Assembly (NCBI RefSeq): GCF_026151205.1
Contig: NC_087081.1
Span: 2,053,246-2,113,245, forward strand
Direction of reading: 5' to 3'
Length of the DNA stretch: 60,000 nt
Origin: Bolinopsis microptera
Lineage: Eukaryota; Ctenophora; Tentaculata; Lobata; Bolinopsidae
The notes beneath the pieces are model-generated. The model had not been told where the DNA came from, made no database searches, and was given only the letters and a program-made list of their open reading frames with translations. Below are positions 11,415-23,088 of this stretch, piece by piece. The number at the start of each line of letters is the position of its first letter. The stretch's first letter is position 1. The translations under genes and the position numbers were made by a program.

Positions 11415-13483
11415 ATATGGGCAATTCCACGATAACGGTAACCAGTAACAAAATAATAAAGTTTGGAGGTGGTTTGGGAGAGATAGAAAATCTTTAAGAT
11501 ATTTGACCATATTTTCAGGGGAAAAAAACCGTTTGTTGATATCTAGCCTAGTTTAAAAACTGTAGCGCGTCAAAGTTGGCTTAAATTTAGTGTATCTTTA
11601 GTGTGAATATCCAGTTATTTTCCGAAAGATTTTAGGGAGCTTTATTAATCGTAGAATTCAATATTTTATCCTGTATATCAACCTAGTGGGCTTCAGATAG
11701 AAGGCCAGCCTAATTTTGAGGGCCAAATTTCTTTACTTTTTGAGTGTCTTATGATCAAATTTTTCCTCTTCGTGTGTGAATAACGCTACCAAATAGTGAA
11801 AAATGTTTTACTGTGGCTACACTATAAGTCTGTTTGATTCGTAACTCTCTCTCTAACGGCAACTTTAGTCATCTATAAAGGTCAGAAAATTTCATTCGTT
11901 TTGTCACACTGGAAGTGCAAAAAGTAGGGGTAGTGTGATTCACAGGTAGCGTAATTCACAGCTTGGTAGTGTAATTTACACACCGGAAAATTAATAAAAC
12001 AAGTGGTTTAAATGCTTTGTTGTGAAATAAATTGTACTTTCAATACTTCCAGGGCAATTCCAGGGACCTATTTTCAACAACTGCCTGAAAGTGTTGGTAA
12101 TTTAATCGAAATTAGGGTTCCGCCAGGGCAAAATGTGCCACTTTTAGACCTTAAATCGGAAAAATAATGATTTTTAAATGGATTAGGACATCAAAATTGA
12201 TTTGAAAGTGTTTTATAGTCATTGTTAGGTCTGGGAACGCTTATTTGAGTAATTTAAAGGCTTATTTTCAGAAAATATCAGCAATTTGGGGCTAAAATTA
12301 CCTTATTTTCTTGTCACGTAACTGAATTTTGCTCAAAAGAGCAGTGTTTTTGCCCCAAAAAATTATAATTTTTATCAAAAACCATGTATAGAGGTATCAA
12401 ATTAAAGCTCTTGATGACCTCTTCACATTAAAAACACAAAGAAGTAGTTTAGAATTGATATAAGTGATAAAATGGTCAAAAAATGGATTCAAAAAGTTAT
12501 AAATTTCACCCAATTTCTGTCTAATCATGAACCTTTGAGAGCTCATAAAAAAATCATGCCACAATATTACACTGTACTTTTTTCTAGGATTACTCTGAAT
12601 GTCCTATACTTACAGATAGATCAACTTATAGATGCTTACCAAAGTTAATTTGCAACTTATTTTTGTAGTTTGTCCTAAAAAATGGCAAAAAATTGCCAAA
12701 AAATGCAATTTTTGACAAAAAAGGAGGTAAAATTAATATTTGAGGTCAAATATCCATTTAATCACTCTAAAAACCTTTTTAAACGTTATTTTGGGGCAAG
12801 ATACCCCTAGAATACATGTTTTGTGGTATATCATACCCCTTAGTCATGCCTATGTCTTATGTCTACCTCGCATGGGCGCCTGGACCACTGTGGTATGGCA
12901 GTAGGGTGTAATCTACACCATTACCAGTATCTAATTGGACCAATTAGTAGTCAATTTAATTTAAAATCAGTAATAGTCAGTCTACTTCACCATTTTACAA
13001 TAGCAGCAACCAAATTAAGAACAAGCAAACATCAATACAACGCACAAACAGAGCAACTGGGCAGAGTGTGAGTTACACTACGTCCAAATGTGAATAACGT
13101 TTACTTCCTATATTGTCCCTGTACTACACACATTCCACAAATTTATGTTAGGAAGGACATAGGAAGTTGAAAAAATGTGTACTTTATTGTGATCAAGCCT
13201 TATTGTAACTTCTGCTATTACACTGGGGCACGAATTGCAATTTTAAGGCAAGATTTCTAAAACACCAAATTATGCCTGTGAATAACGCCTACTTTTTAAA
13301 ATGCTGCTCACATAAAAAGTATAAGAGATAGACATTAAACTTTTGTTGCCACATCATCACAAACGTTTAAACTTCATTCTGACTTTATATTATCATGCTG
13401 CTAATGTTAGCCTACAATTAGCATGCAATTAAAAGCTAAATTTTGTGCAAAGTGTGAATTACACTACGTGGAATTGCCCATAT
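11415..13483. mobile_element. 2.07-kb non-coding TIR DNA element
   Basis: The two ends are exact 17-bp inverted repeats: atatgggcaattccacg at 11415-11431 and its complement at 13467-13483. Inside, related subterminal motifs point inwards from both sides: gtagtgtgattcaca and gtagtgtaatttaca near 11930-11985, and tgtgarttacactac at about 13067 and 13451. TA lies next to both ends, consistent with a TA target duplication. No transposase frame is visible, so this is a large non-autonomous DNA element of uncertain superfamily, possibly Tc1/mariner-like. It occupies a long region with no gene. Confidence 0.7.
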
Positions 13484-13620
13484 TATATCTTTAGCGAGTC
13501 GGCGAAATAATCGATTATCTCATTGAGGACGTGCGCCATGATGGCTCTGTTGTCCTTATAAAGTTTTATAAACGTACTCAAAAGCTCAAAGTATAGCTCT
13601 ATAAACTCAAAGTAGCTATC

Positions 13621-13750
13621 AAAATAAGTTAAAATAAGTTAAAATAAGTTAAAACAAGTTAAAACAAGGTAAAACAAGTTAAAACAAGTTAAAATAAGTT
13701 AAAACAAGTTAAAATAAGTTAAAATAAGTTAAAATAAGTTAAAATAAGTC
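13621..13750. repeat. 10-bp tandem repeat (13 copies)
   Basis: Thirteen units of aaaataagtt or aaaacaagtt with few substitutions, starting about 140 bp after the right end of the TIR element at 11415-13483. Confidence 0.97.
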
Positions 13751-15013
13751 ATTTGGTAAGTAAGCAACAAATAAAGCTGAAATAAAGAAATAAAGACCAG
13801 CAATATATAACTGATTGCACAACTATATATAATCACAGATCGTACATGTAAATCATATATACAACTGAGAATATCTCACAGAGTCACAGCTCTTCCCATC
13901 CTGTGTAGGATTTGTCAGATAGTGAGAAACGAGCTACCACCAAACCATCAACTGCACGTATATAACTGCAAAGTAAAACGCACGTGCAAGTATGAGGGTG
14001 TGCACGTGCGTGATGTTATAGTTACAGAAAGTTGGTGTTGTGGTTCAATACACGGAGGCCATTATAGAGTGGTAGCCAAGGAAACCCCGGGATCAGAGAG
14101 AGAGAGAGAGAGGGGGAGAGCATGCAGTTTAACAATATTATATACTTGTACATTGTATGGTAGAGAGAGAATAGTGTTTTAAACCGTGACGTAGTACGGC
14201 CTAGTACGCGTCATGGTGTACAGCTCGGCCAAAAGCGTGCAGGAAATTCATAGTGGTTTCAGGCTTGCTTTACAGACGGTTGATAGGTCATAAGTGAATA
14301 AGTAAATGAGTAAACAGTAATTGGTAAATTTATACTTTCGTAAACATTACTGTTTACTAAAGGCGATTAAAAGCAGTATAAATTGCTTCGTGATGGCCAT
14401 TTCGAGTAACCCCACCAATTGTTGTAAGTTATTGGCTTGGAATTGGTCATTTCAACTGTCACAACGGCAGTCGAGCTGTCAGCAAAAAACCGTGCAGGAA
14501 ATTCATATACTTTTCAGTCTAATTTAGGGGATATTAAAATAGACTTGCAGTGATGACAATGTTTGATCATGAGTCTACTCAGAAAAAGACAATTTGTCTT
14601 GAAAGAATCATCAAATGAGACTATATGTAAGTTAATAAGGCCCCTTTCAGCCATTTCCACTGCGAATTTAACCATTATAATCATGCCTACTGCATTATTA
14701 TCACTCCCGCCTTCAAATTTAATTTACTATCCGCCTTGTAATTTAATTTTCCCAGTGCAGGTCATCGGTAATTATTATCAAATTCGCAGGTTCTCATCGT
14801 AATTAAGTATTTATTAATGGCAAAACCCGCCTAATAAACCGATGCTCCTGCTTCAACAGCGCAGGTAATTTTAATTTGGCAGGATGATACTACTTGGCAG
14901 GATTTAATAAGTTAATATACCTTCTTATCTTTTCCAATGTGTAATTGATTTATGTCGGATTCAAGACAACAATAAAGCAACGTGTTAAAGGTAAATCGCA
15001 GATTTTCATTTAT

Positions 15014-15093
15014 GTAAGTGAATAGTAAGTGAATATGTAGGTAAGTGAATAGTAAGTGAATAGTAAGTGAATAGTAAGTGAATATTAAGTGAA
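15014..15093. repeat. 11-bp tandem repeat
   Basis: Seven imperfect copies of agtaagtgaat, one interrupted by atgtagg. Confidence 0.9.
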
Positions 15094-15218
15094 GGGTAAC
15101 CATGGCTACTACGAATAACTGATGTCTACGGAACAGAGCCCGCCGTTTATAGTCGATTAACATATTAAAAACAATAAACTGGCAGTGGCGGCTAAACACC
15201 AGAAAGGCAATGGAATAC

Positions 15219-15273
15219 AAGAAGTGGACGTTGCTTATAACTTTATAACTTTATGAGATAACGTCCACTTCTT
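15219..15273. repeat. short inverted repeat
   Basis: Exact 14-nt arms aagaagtggacgtt (15219-15232) and aacgtccacttctt (15260-15273) around a 27-nt AT-rich loop. Confidence 0.9.
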
Positions 15274-16596
15274 AGTACTGATCATTGGGTGGTATTAGAA
15301 CGAATCAATCCATTTGGAGTTGGACGAGATAGCTTCGTAGAAACGATCATGTCAATTGTCATGCTGTACGACCAGGTGATGATTAAAGTTATCAACAAGA
15401 ATCACAGGAGCTAATCACAGTTATTAGCCCCCTTTCAAACTGCAGCATACTCTTCCAAAGTGCCCCTATAGTGACCTGCCCATACTTTAGCAATGGATTC
15501 TGGCACTATCTGATATCAAGCTGATCACATAAGCGCAAGAAACCAGCTCAACCATGACCTGCAGAGCTATACGTATTATCAGAGAACAACAATGTCACCT
15601 GACTCACAAAGTTATTATAGCTCACCCTCTCGCTCTCTCTCGCTCTCCAAGGTACTATATAAGTATATAAGGTCCTATATGGTCCTATATAAGGTATTAA
15701 GGGTCTACAAGTTACTCTAGGGTAGTACGTGAGATTGAGTGGCACATCTTATCTTGATTATAAGATTAGCGGGTCACCAGTCCCCTACATATCTTCTATT
15801 ATCTACAGTATTATCAACTGAATATCTTATATCTTCTATAACGGTGTGCGTTTCTTTCTCTTATTAGAAAGGATGATTAGCACCTGTATGCCTTTGTGGG
15901 GGTCACTTGTGCAAAGTGGGGTATATCACACTGTCGCACTGTTCTTATCTTATAAGCTTATATAAGATAGAGATATAACTGATAGAGATATACAGATAAA
16001 GGGGTATTTGGACTGAAAGTACAGGGTACGGAGACAATCAGTTGAGGCTGGATCAGGGGTGACGACTCACGAGTGCAGATTATAATTATGTTGGGGTCAG
16101 ACACTCTATTGTCAGAAAAAAGTGATAAAGGTCTGACGACTGCCGATTATAATGTGTTGTGATTTAAGATTGGTGGTTTTCTTGAGATTCTTTCCTAGCC
16201 AATCAAAATGCACACGAAAATCAATCCAACCATTACCAGACAACTTTAAATCAATACTTTACTAAGGTCAAAAATTCGTAATTAGTAAAGCTAAGTACGT
16301 TCAGAGTTTAGAGCAAAAATATCGTATTTAGGGTGATCTCTACTTTAATTGCCAGAGATCTTAACCGCAAATTCTAATTAGATGCTAGATGCACTATTAC
16401 ACTATAGTAACGGTAAAGATATCATCCAAGTAAGTTTAATTATTGATATGGTCATGGATTCAATCCCGGATAACTTTAATGTATATCCAAACCAATATTT
16501 CAATCTTTACATTATTTTAAAGTTTTAACACGGATTAGAAAACTTGTAGTTGCTATCTGAAAGATAATCGGATCAAAGTTTGCGGTATCATAAAAT

Positions 16597-16870
16597 ACGG
16601 GTGGTGTAGTGGTAACACGATCGCCTCCCAAGCAGAAGACCCGGGTTCAAATCCGGTCGGATGCATGTCGGCCAGTTACCAAGCTGTGATTTGGTACAGC
16701 TTCGGCTGGTGATACACACTCTCTGGCTCGTAGGACTAACCCCCCTACAGCTAGTATAGTGCCTCGGCACAGAGTGGCTTAGGGTTACTGAAAAGGAGAT
16801 AAGCACCTCAGGCCATCCCAACGTTCGGGAGAGACCTGCCCTTGTATCTTGTGTGTATCTTTTGTAACTT
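16597..16870 (+). mobile_element. tRNA-derived SINE (plus strand)
   Basis: The head has an A box (tggtgtagtgg, 16602-16612) and a B box (ggttcaaatcc, 16644-16654). Between them is a loop region, gcctcccaagc, resembling tRNA-Gly(CCC). The T-arm has lost one base relative to a tRNA and the acceptor stem does not pair, so it is not a working tRNA gene. A GC-richer body runs to about 16845 and ends in a tail with two tgtatctt-type units. The body differs from the SINE at 10709-11048, so two SINE families are present. Confidence 0.75.
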
Positions 16871-17471
16871 TATTTTTAAACTAAAAGTTACGTAAATCGT
16901 TATGAATACCGACAATTTTCAATTTTTACACACGTGAGCACGAAGAAATGAGTAAAAACAATTAATAGACACGTACGTGAGCGTGAATAAATGAGCAAAG
17001 AACAAAAAATTTCAAGGGGTCGCCGATTTTGAGTAAACTAAGACAAAAAGATTACTGGAGACTCAAAAGAGCGAAAACTGAAATTGAACATATTATAAAG
17101 TTATAAATTCCCGCCTGAGTGCAGAGATACTCGCTTTTTGGAAAGTACTAAAAATCAAACTACTATGATGACGAATTAGTATCTCGCTGTCCTGTCTGTC
17201 AAAGAATTTATTGTCGTTTTTGGAAAGTTAAGACGGAAACCAAACTCTCCGACCAGTGTGCCAATACGGCATTATTTAATTGGAAACGTTTATAACTAAA
17301 CTAAACACTTTTAATGCTGATGAGTCTTATGATAAGTTATTTGCTATGAACACAGCCCTACACTAATAGCATAAGTTTGTTTAATTTGCTCTCTTATCTG
17401 CTTTCTTATCTCACCTTGTTCGCAACGGTGAGATTTTGTGCCTCTCACCTTAAGTAGCTTAGCCTTACATC

Positions 17472-18361
17472 ATGGCAGCTGTGGACGACACGGAGATTGA
17501 CAGTATTATGTTTAAAGCTGAGGATTGCAGATGGCAAAAGTTATGGATCAGTCAGTTGTGAAAAGCCAGTTGACATGACTTATGTTTTGTGCAAAAACTT
17601 TTTGCTTAAAAGGTCATTAAACCTAAAAGATAAAGAAAAGTTTGCAGCGTTTTTTTTCGGAATCGTTCCATTTGGTTCGCTTTCAAAATGATAATTTGAA
17701 AAAGATGAAAAACAGACTGCGAGCTCAATTAAGGATCAGATGATTAAGAATCAAAAATTGGTCATCAGCGCTCAGGAATCAATAATTGACTGCAAAGAAA
17801 AACAGTTGCAGAAACAGTTGCAGGCAGTGCAGACCGTCGTCAAAGACACGGTAGGAAGTCAGTTTAAATCGTACAGAGATGCAATTCAGGAAAACGTCAT
17901 GGTTTGTCAACCTAAAAGTTTAAAGTTTAGTTACCCCCGAGACTTTGAAGGAAGTCTGTGGTGCAAGCAAAAGCCCGGAGCGAGAACATTATGATTTTTG
18001 GTTTGCCTGAAGATTCCAGTAAAGACTTGAACAAGACTGTCGGAGAAATTTTTGAGAGATTGGACTGAAACCAGCAATGGAGGTCAGTAGAGTTGGCAAG
18101 TCGAAGGAGAAAACTACTCGGCCAGTCAAGGTTACTCTGTCCAGTTCCAGTACAGCCTATCAAATAATCAGTCAAGCTCGAAAGCTGCGACAATCAGAGA
18201 AGTTGAGCACAGTTTTCATTTGTCCAGACCGCTCTTCGGAGAATCGAGTTAAGCACAGAATTCTTGTTCAAAACCTGCATAAGAAGAAAGAATATGAGCC
18301 AAACAAGCACCACTACATCAAAGGAGGGACAATTCATACTGAAGACAAATCAATGAAATGA
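17472..18361 (+). pseudogene. decayed LINE ORF1-type gene (coiled coil plus RRM-like)
   Basis: Reading begins at the ATG at 17472 and moves through several frames. A coiled-coil-like stretch rich in K, Q and E (17740-17920) contains VKDTVGSQFKSYRDAIQEN. After a frameshift near 17990 the frame gives IMIFGLPEDSSKDLNKTVGE. After another near 18065 it gives VSRVGKSKEKTTRPVKVTL, then VFICPDRSSENR and HYIKGG before the stop at 18361. This order (coiled coil, FGLPE, RVGK...RPVKV, PDR) is typical of L1-type ORF1 RNA-binding proteins of invertebrate LINEs. At least one in-frame stop and two frameshifts show that it is dead. No adjacent reverse transcriptase ORF is visible. Confidence 0.75.
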
Positions 18362-20343
18362 GTTTGGCTTTTACTATAAGAGTGTATTTTTTACAATACA
18401 TGTGCTGCTATTTTATTAGGGACGCTAGTGTTTGTATGAGGATGGGGACTTGTCGCGTTGTAATACAATTTTTTGTTTGATCGAGTCATTCATTCTGCCC
18501 GTTGGAGCACACAAAACTTTAAGTTTTCGCGATATTTGTCAGCTGAGGTTTAAATTCCATCGTAAAGTTGCTGTTCTACACAGTGTGGCATTTTCCTATT
18601 AAGAGTACAATGCCCTTGTGAGGGATATGGATTATTACTATTTTGATAATATGACTATGTTTGTTAAGATTTAATTTGGTCATTAGAACCACTTGGGCAC
18701 CGTCTCGGTTAACAAAAAAAAGACAGCAAAAAAACGGTAAAAACTTTTTTTTACAAGATTGCTAAAAACGTTTTTCAAATATTAACAACTAAAAGTCTTA
18801 TTACTGAAATTTTAAGTTAAATGCATGTTAACTATATTAGGTTATTCGATATTGAAAATAGTGTTATTGAAAATAAGTGTTTATACTAACGTGTGAGTTT
18901 AAAGTTTTATTTTTAAATTACTATTATAGACAGTATAAGAAATACGGAAGCAAAACTATTTGTCTATGTTACAGAATGAAGTTGGGAAAAAATTTAAAAA
19001 GGAACTGCGACAATTATGGAGAATCGGAGACCACTTTTCTGGATTAGATCGGGCTGAGACCGACCTAGTAGTAATAGTAGTACTGTTATTATATTCGTAG
19101 TACTGAACTCAAAAGAGAAAAGCGAAAGACAAATAGAAATAAGAGTAGTTTGCTCTAATTATAGTTGGTTGGTAGGCGGATGTGAATAACCGCTGTTATC
19201 AATTAACTAATTAACGAATTAAGTATCATTTTAACCATGGTGAATGGGATAATTTGTTCGTGCGAGTTGCAAAATACGCATTTATTATTGAGTTAACCAC
19301 CGCTAAGATATATAATCGAGCAATGCTAATTTCACTTTTAAACATGTATTTGCGTGTCTTGATTATCCTCGTGCACATTATAGGAACATACAAATAAATA
19401 ATTGGGCAATTTATTTGTTAATAAAGATAAGATTTCTCATAACCAGTATAATTATCATGATTCTAAACCCGCGCACATCAAGCTCTCCCGTATATGAGGG
19501 GAGCAATCACTAGTAAAGACTGAAAGAGAACCTGAAGTTCAATATCAGTATTTAATAGGCCGTGTTTAAATATAAAAGGTACACGAAAGTGAGATAAAGC
19601 TTTGGGCTATCTAACTCTTCTACCACAAACAACCTGATTTACATTTTAATCAGAATTTAGATAATTTGATAAAGGTCTTGTAACCAGTCATTAGCGAATG
19701 TTTTCCTGATCAATATAACCTGATCTATAAACGTCAATAATCAGTATTTCCCGTAATCAGAGTACGAATGAGTTTGTAATAGTTCCAATTAAATCTTTAC
19801 AAAATGGGCAGAATATTTCCGTTCATCATCAGTACCTAATAAAAATAAAACTTTGAAGTAAAGTAAACAAAAAATTAATAGACTCTGAAGACGAACATTC
19901 AGGCAAAATAAACAAGTTGCAAATTACCAACATTTGGTAATCAATTATAAATAGCTTAAATCACAACTCGATTTGGAATAGAAAAGGGATAAGCGGTAAT
20001 CGTAAGGATACCAACTTATGTACAATTATCTATAAATGAGCGAATCTGTTTTCATACATAATTCAGTCAGTATTCGTATGACTATGGGACAAATACAATA
20101 CTTTCTGACGCGTAAAATTGTAACAAAGACGGGAATTTCAAAAAATGAAATGAGATGAAACTTACGTCAGAATATCAAAATCTGTTAATGACGGGATACA
20201 CACATGTTTCAGAAATAATTGGTGGCAACTCTCAGTTGTTACAAATGAAACTAACTCTTGGGAGGTCGGAGAGATAACCGCGCTTACGTACTAACCGCCT
20301 TATATTCAACATAAATTAGTCATTTCATTTGTTTTTTATGTGG
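18362..20343. other. intergenic, no gene seen
   Basis: AT-rich sequence without convincing open frames. A patch at about 19043-19085 containing gaccgacctagtag matches, in opposite orientation, a patch near 34165-34210, so a dispersed repeat copy is present. Confidence 0.45.
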
Positions 20344-20345
20344 TA

Positions 20346-20462
20346 CAGTAAACCCCGATTTTCATTTACCGCGCCCTGATTTACCGTAAACCCTGATTTA
20401 CCGTAAACCCCGATTTAATTTCCTTTCCCCCAAACTTCGCGCAGCAAATGGAGGTTTTACTG
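20346..20462. mobile_element. pogo/Tigger-like MITE
   Basis: A 117-bp element with inverted ends (cagtaaaccccgatttt on the left, ggaggttttactg on the right), flanked on both sides by TA. Ends of the form CAGTAAAACC with a TA target site are typical of pogo-type Tc1/mariner elements. Inside are two or three partial copies of taccgtaaaccctgattt. No coding capacity. Confidence 0.65.
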
Positions 20463-20639
20463 TAATTTCGAGAGTGCAGACAAAAAACTAATCGAAAATT
20501 TGCTGAAAACACGTACTGCAATTTGTAACAATTTGTATTTTGTACTTCACTTATCATTCAGACTGTATATTAAGAACTGTGAAGTAGCTGTGTGCAAACT
20601 TGAAATTATATCCCGCGAATTCAATCAATGTATAATGAA

Positions 20640-20880
20640 TAATCCTTTGAAAAATTTTCGATAGATATGAATCTAATCAAAGCGACCTACAAACCTACAA
20701 TCAACATTGCAAGATAATAAAAATTCATTGATCTGAATTCGAAAATGTCTAGATATGAATCTAATCAAGCGACCTTGATTTCTACATAATCAAATTGTCC
20801 GTGATTTGGATCCAGTCAAAGTTTTTTTGATCTGCATTTGAAATTGTCTTGATTTGAATCTAATCATCGAGTCTCTAAAA
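20640..20880. repeat. degenerate direct repeats
   Basis: Three diverged copies of a unit containing gatatgaatctaatcaa (or gatttgaatctaatca), preceded by a ttgatctgaattcgaaaatg-like stretch. The spacing is roughly 90 bp. Confidence 0.7.
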
Positions 20881-21119
20881 TATTGGTATGTTATCCCATG
20901 CTATGGGATTCAGCATTACAATGTTACTGTAAAGTGCTGACACCACACCCCTACTCCCAAGCTCCAGTAACCATCTGACACCACCTGTCACCACGTTCCA
21001 CCAGCCCAGTGGATCAGATATCCATTCTGAGTTTGTTGTTGGGATCAGATATCAGTTCTGCTTAATGGTCCGGTGTCAGATAACGAGAGATGAACTCAAG
21101 GTGGGTAGCCGAACTGGAG

Positions 21120-21128
21120 CATAAAAAG
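21120..21128 (+). promoter_or_regulatory. possible TATA-like element upstream of the acylated-protein gene
   Basis: The sequence cataaaaag lies about 86 bp before the ATG at 21206, which would give a short 5' untranslated region. In such AT-rich DNA this match is weak. Confidence 0.25.
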
Positions 21129-21205
21129 TCAGCAATATCAATAATCAATTATTATCTTTCATCTATTATCTACACCAACCAAATCTACTATCTCAAACAA
21201 CCAAC

Positions 21206-21952
21206 ATGGGTTCTTGCGTTTCAACCAAGAACAACAACCTGGTCAAACCTTCCTCCAAGAAGAGCAGCTCCAGTAAGAAGAGGAGCAGTAAAGTAACCAT
21301 CTCATCCTCTCCCTCTTTTATATATATCCCCCAGGACGATACAGCCCCGGCTAGACACATGTCTGGTGAGAACTACACTGAGACCTGGTCTAAAGTTCTG
21401 AACAAAAAGAAACAACTCTTCTCTTCCTGCAGTACTCTCTCCCAGAGCAAGAAACACCTTTCATCCGCAACTCTTCTCTCTCAGAACAAACAGCAAACCT
21501 ACTCCTCTGCCACTGACTTCTCCCAGATCTACAAGAAATCAGGGGTGGTTGACAAGAAACTGTTTCTCTCAACAGGGTTCCTCTCCGGAGCTGACGACAT
21601 CTACTCTCCAACACCATCCCTCCTTACCCCCATCACCCCTGCTTACAGAGTTATCAACAGTACCTTCCCACATTCCCTCCTTAGTCCCACTACCCCCTCT
21701 CCTCAATTCTCACCTGCTTTCCACGCTGCCTGCTACAACACAAACACGACAAGGAAACCTAACTCTCGGAGGAGAGTTGATGCCAGTACCAACTCCAGGC
21801 AGCATGCAACTACTCAGGAGTCACAAGCGACTACTTACATATCAGAGGATAGGACTGAGCCTAGCATATTTAACTTTGATGAGGAGGCTGTGAAGAATGT
21901 GCAAATGTTTTATGCTAGCTCCTTGAGGACTGAAGTTATTGGAATGTTTTAA
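21206..21952 (+). CDS. putative myristoylated/palmitoylated Ser-rich protein
   Basis: An intronless 248-codon frame. The N-terminus MGSCVSTKNN fits the N-myristoylation pattern (Gly2, Ser6), with Cys4 as a likely palmitoylation site. It is followed by a Lys/Ser-rich basic stretch (residues 14-29). Together these predict a protein anchored to the inner face of a membrane. The rest is low in recognisable domains: Ser/Gln-rich segments (70-110), then a cluster of Ser/Thr-Pro sites (about 134-170, such as SPTP and TPITP) that could be targets of proline-directed kinases, and an acidic end (EPSIFNFDEEAV, 218-229). I recognise no family. Composition and length argue that it is real and not a random ORF. 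The start is set by the acylation motif and the nearby TATA-like site. A possible ATTAAA polyadenylation signal lies at 22170. Confidence 0.7.
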   Translation: MGSCVSTKNNNLVKPSSKKSSSSKKRSSKVTISSSPSFIYIPQDDTAPARHMSGENYTETWSKVLNKKKQLFSSCSTLSQSKKHLSSATLLSQNKQQTYSSATDFSQIYKKSGVVDKKLFLSTGFLSGADDIYSPTPSLLTPITPAYRVINSTFPHSLLSPTTPSPQFSPAFHAACYNTNTTRKPNSRRRVDASTNSRQHATTQESQATTYISEDRTEPSIFNFDEEAVKNVQMFYASSLRTEVIGMF

Positions 21953-23088
21953 TAATGTAGACTATTTATATTTATTTTTCAAATGATTACGAAAGCCTGT
22001 CTATTCTAAGAAACAATATTAACTTACAAAAGAAACAATCGGTTAAGTAGTAGGGAGTCTAATACCTATTAAGCTATTATAGTTGTATGAACATTTTTTT
22101 GAACATTTGAATATAATTTGAAACATTACAGAAATGTTGTACAAATCGCTCAAACACACACAATCGAAAATTAAATGATTCTCAAAATGTAGGTGTCTAA
22201 TGAAAATGTGATACTGTGTGACAAAGTTAAGAATGTCTTAGTGAAAGAGAGTTAACTGTCGATAAATTCATGTGAGGTACTATCGAAGTTCAAAATGTTG
22301 TGATGGGTGACATGATAATGACTGATAAGAAAAAGTTTTCATGTCAACTGTGCCATAATCCAGAACAGTGTGATGACTGTCAAAGTGTCGACCACTAGGT
22401 ACTTGGACGAACAAGTGTACCCGAGGTGTTCTGAGATGGCATGCTCGGGAACACGAACGCGCGCTAGTCGCTAGGGCAAAAAAAGAAATGCACAGTAAGC
22501 AAGTTAAAAAAAAGGAAAATTAAAATGCCGCTTGGGCCAAATGCAGTGAGCCAGTAAGGTGCGGTCGTAGGAGCAAGTGGCTCTGAAGACTAAAACTGAT
22601 GAGACTGATGAGGCTGATACAGAAAATGAAGACTGAAAGGGGGGAAGCAAAGGAGAAGGAAAGGATGCAGGGGGACAAGAAAAAAGAAACAAGAGCGGAG
22701 ACAAACCACCTGCTGAGGTCTGGCTAAAATCAGAATGCAGTGAGCGGCCCGTGTAACAAAATCGTCCGTGGCAGTCTACCCCGTACGCAGACTACGGTCC
22801 AAGATTTCAGGCGCCAGAATACACCTTTTGGTGCAGAGCTGGTCACGACCAGGGTCCTCTCGGATACCCCGTCTCGGAGGTCGGGCCAATGGAGCGATCC
22901 ATTGCTGTACTAACAACCATTGTAACCCTATCACTCTGAAGGCCCCACAGTTCCTACATGGACGCACGGCCGGAAGCCCATGTAGGGACGGAAAGTCCCA
23001 AGAGTCGCTCATAGCATCCGTCACAGATCCAAAGCAGAAGGAGAAGGAAAGAAAGAACGAGAAAAGCAGAAGAGAGCTGGCTGAAGGA

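Larger units (their letters stand above)
13751..16596. other. intergenic with small simple repeats, no gene recognised
   Basis: Contains an (ag)n run near 14097, an 11-bp repeat at about 15014-15093 and a hairpin at 15219-15273. Open frames such as 13922-14182 and 14321-14527 show no domain I recognise. Confidence 0.45.

Noticed and set aside
13483-13640. Short minus-strand frame ending AHVLNEIIDYFADSLKI
   Set aside because: Looks exon-like, but it runs into the 10-bp tandem repeat, is under 60 codons and matches nothing I recognise.
13922-14182. 86-codon plus-strand ORF
   Set aside because: Its end is an (ag)n simple repeat and the start has no recognisable motif. It could be a stray exon but there is no support.
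16597-16670. tRNA-Gly gene
   Set aside because: A and B boxes are present, but the T-arm lacks a base and the acceptor stem does not pair. An unrelated body follows, so it is a SINE head.
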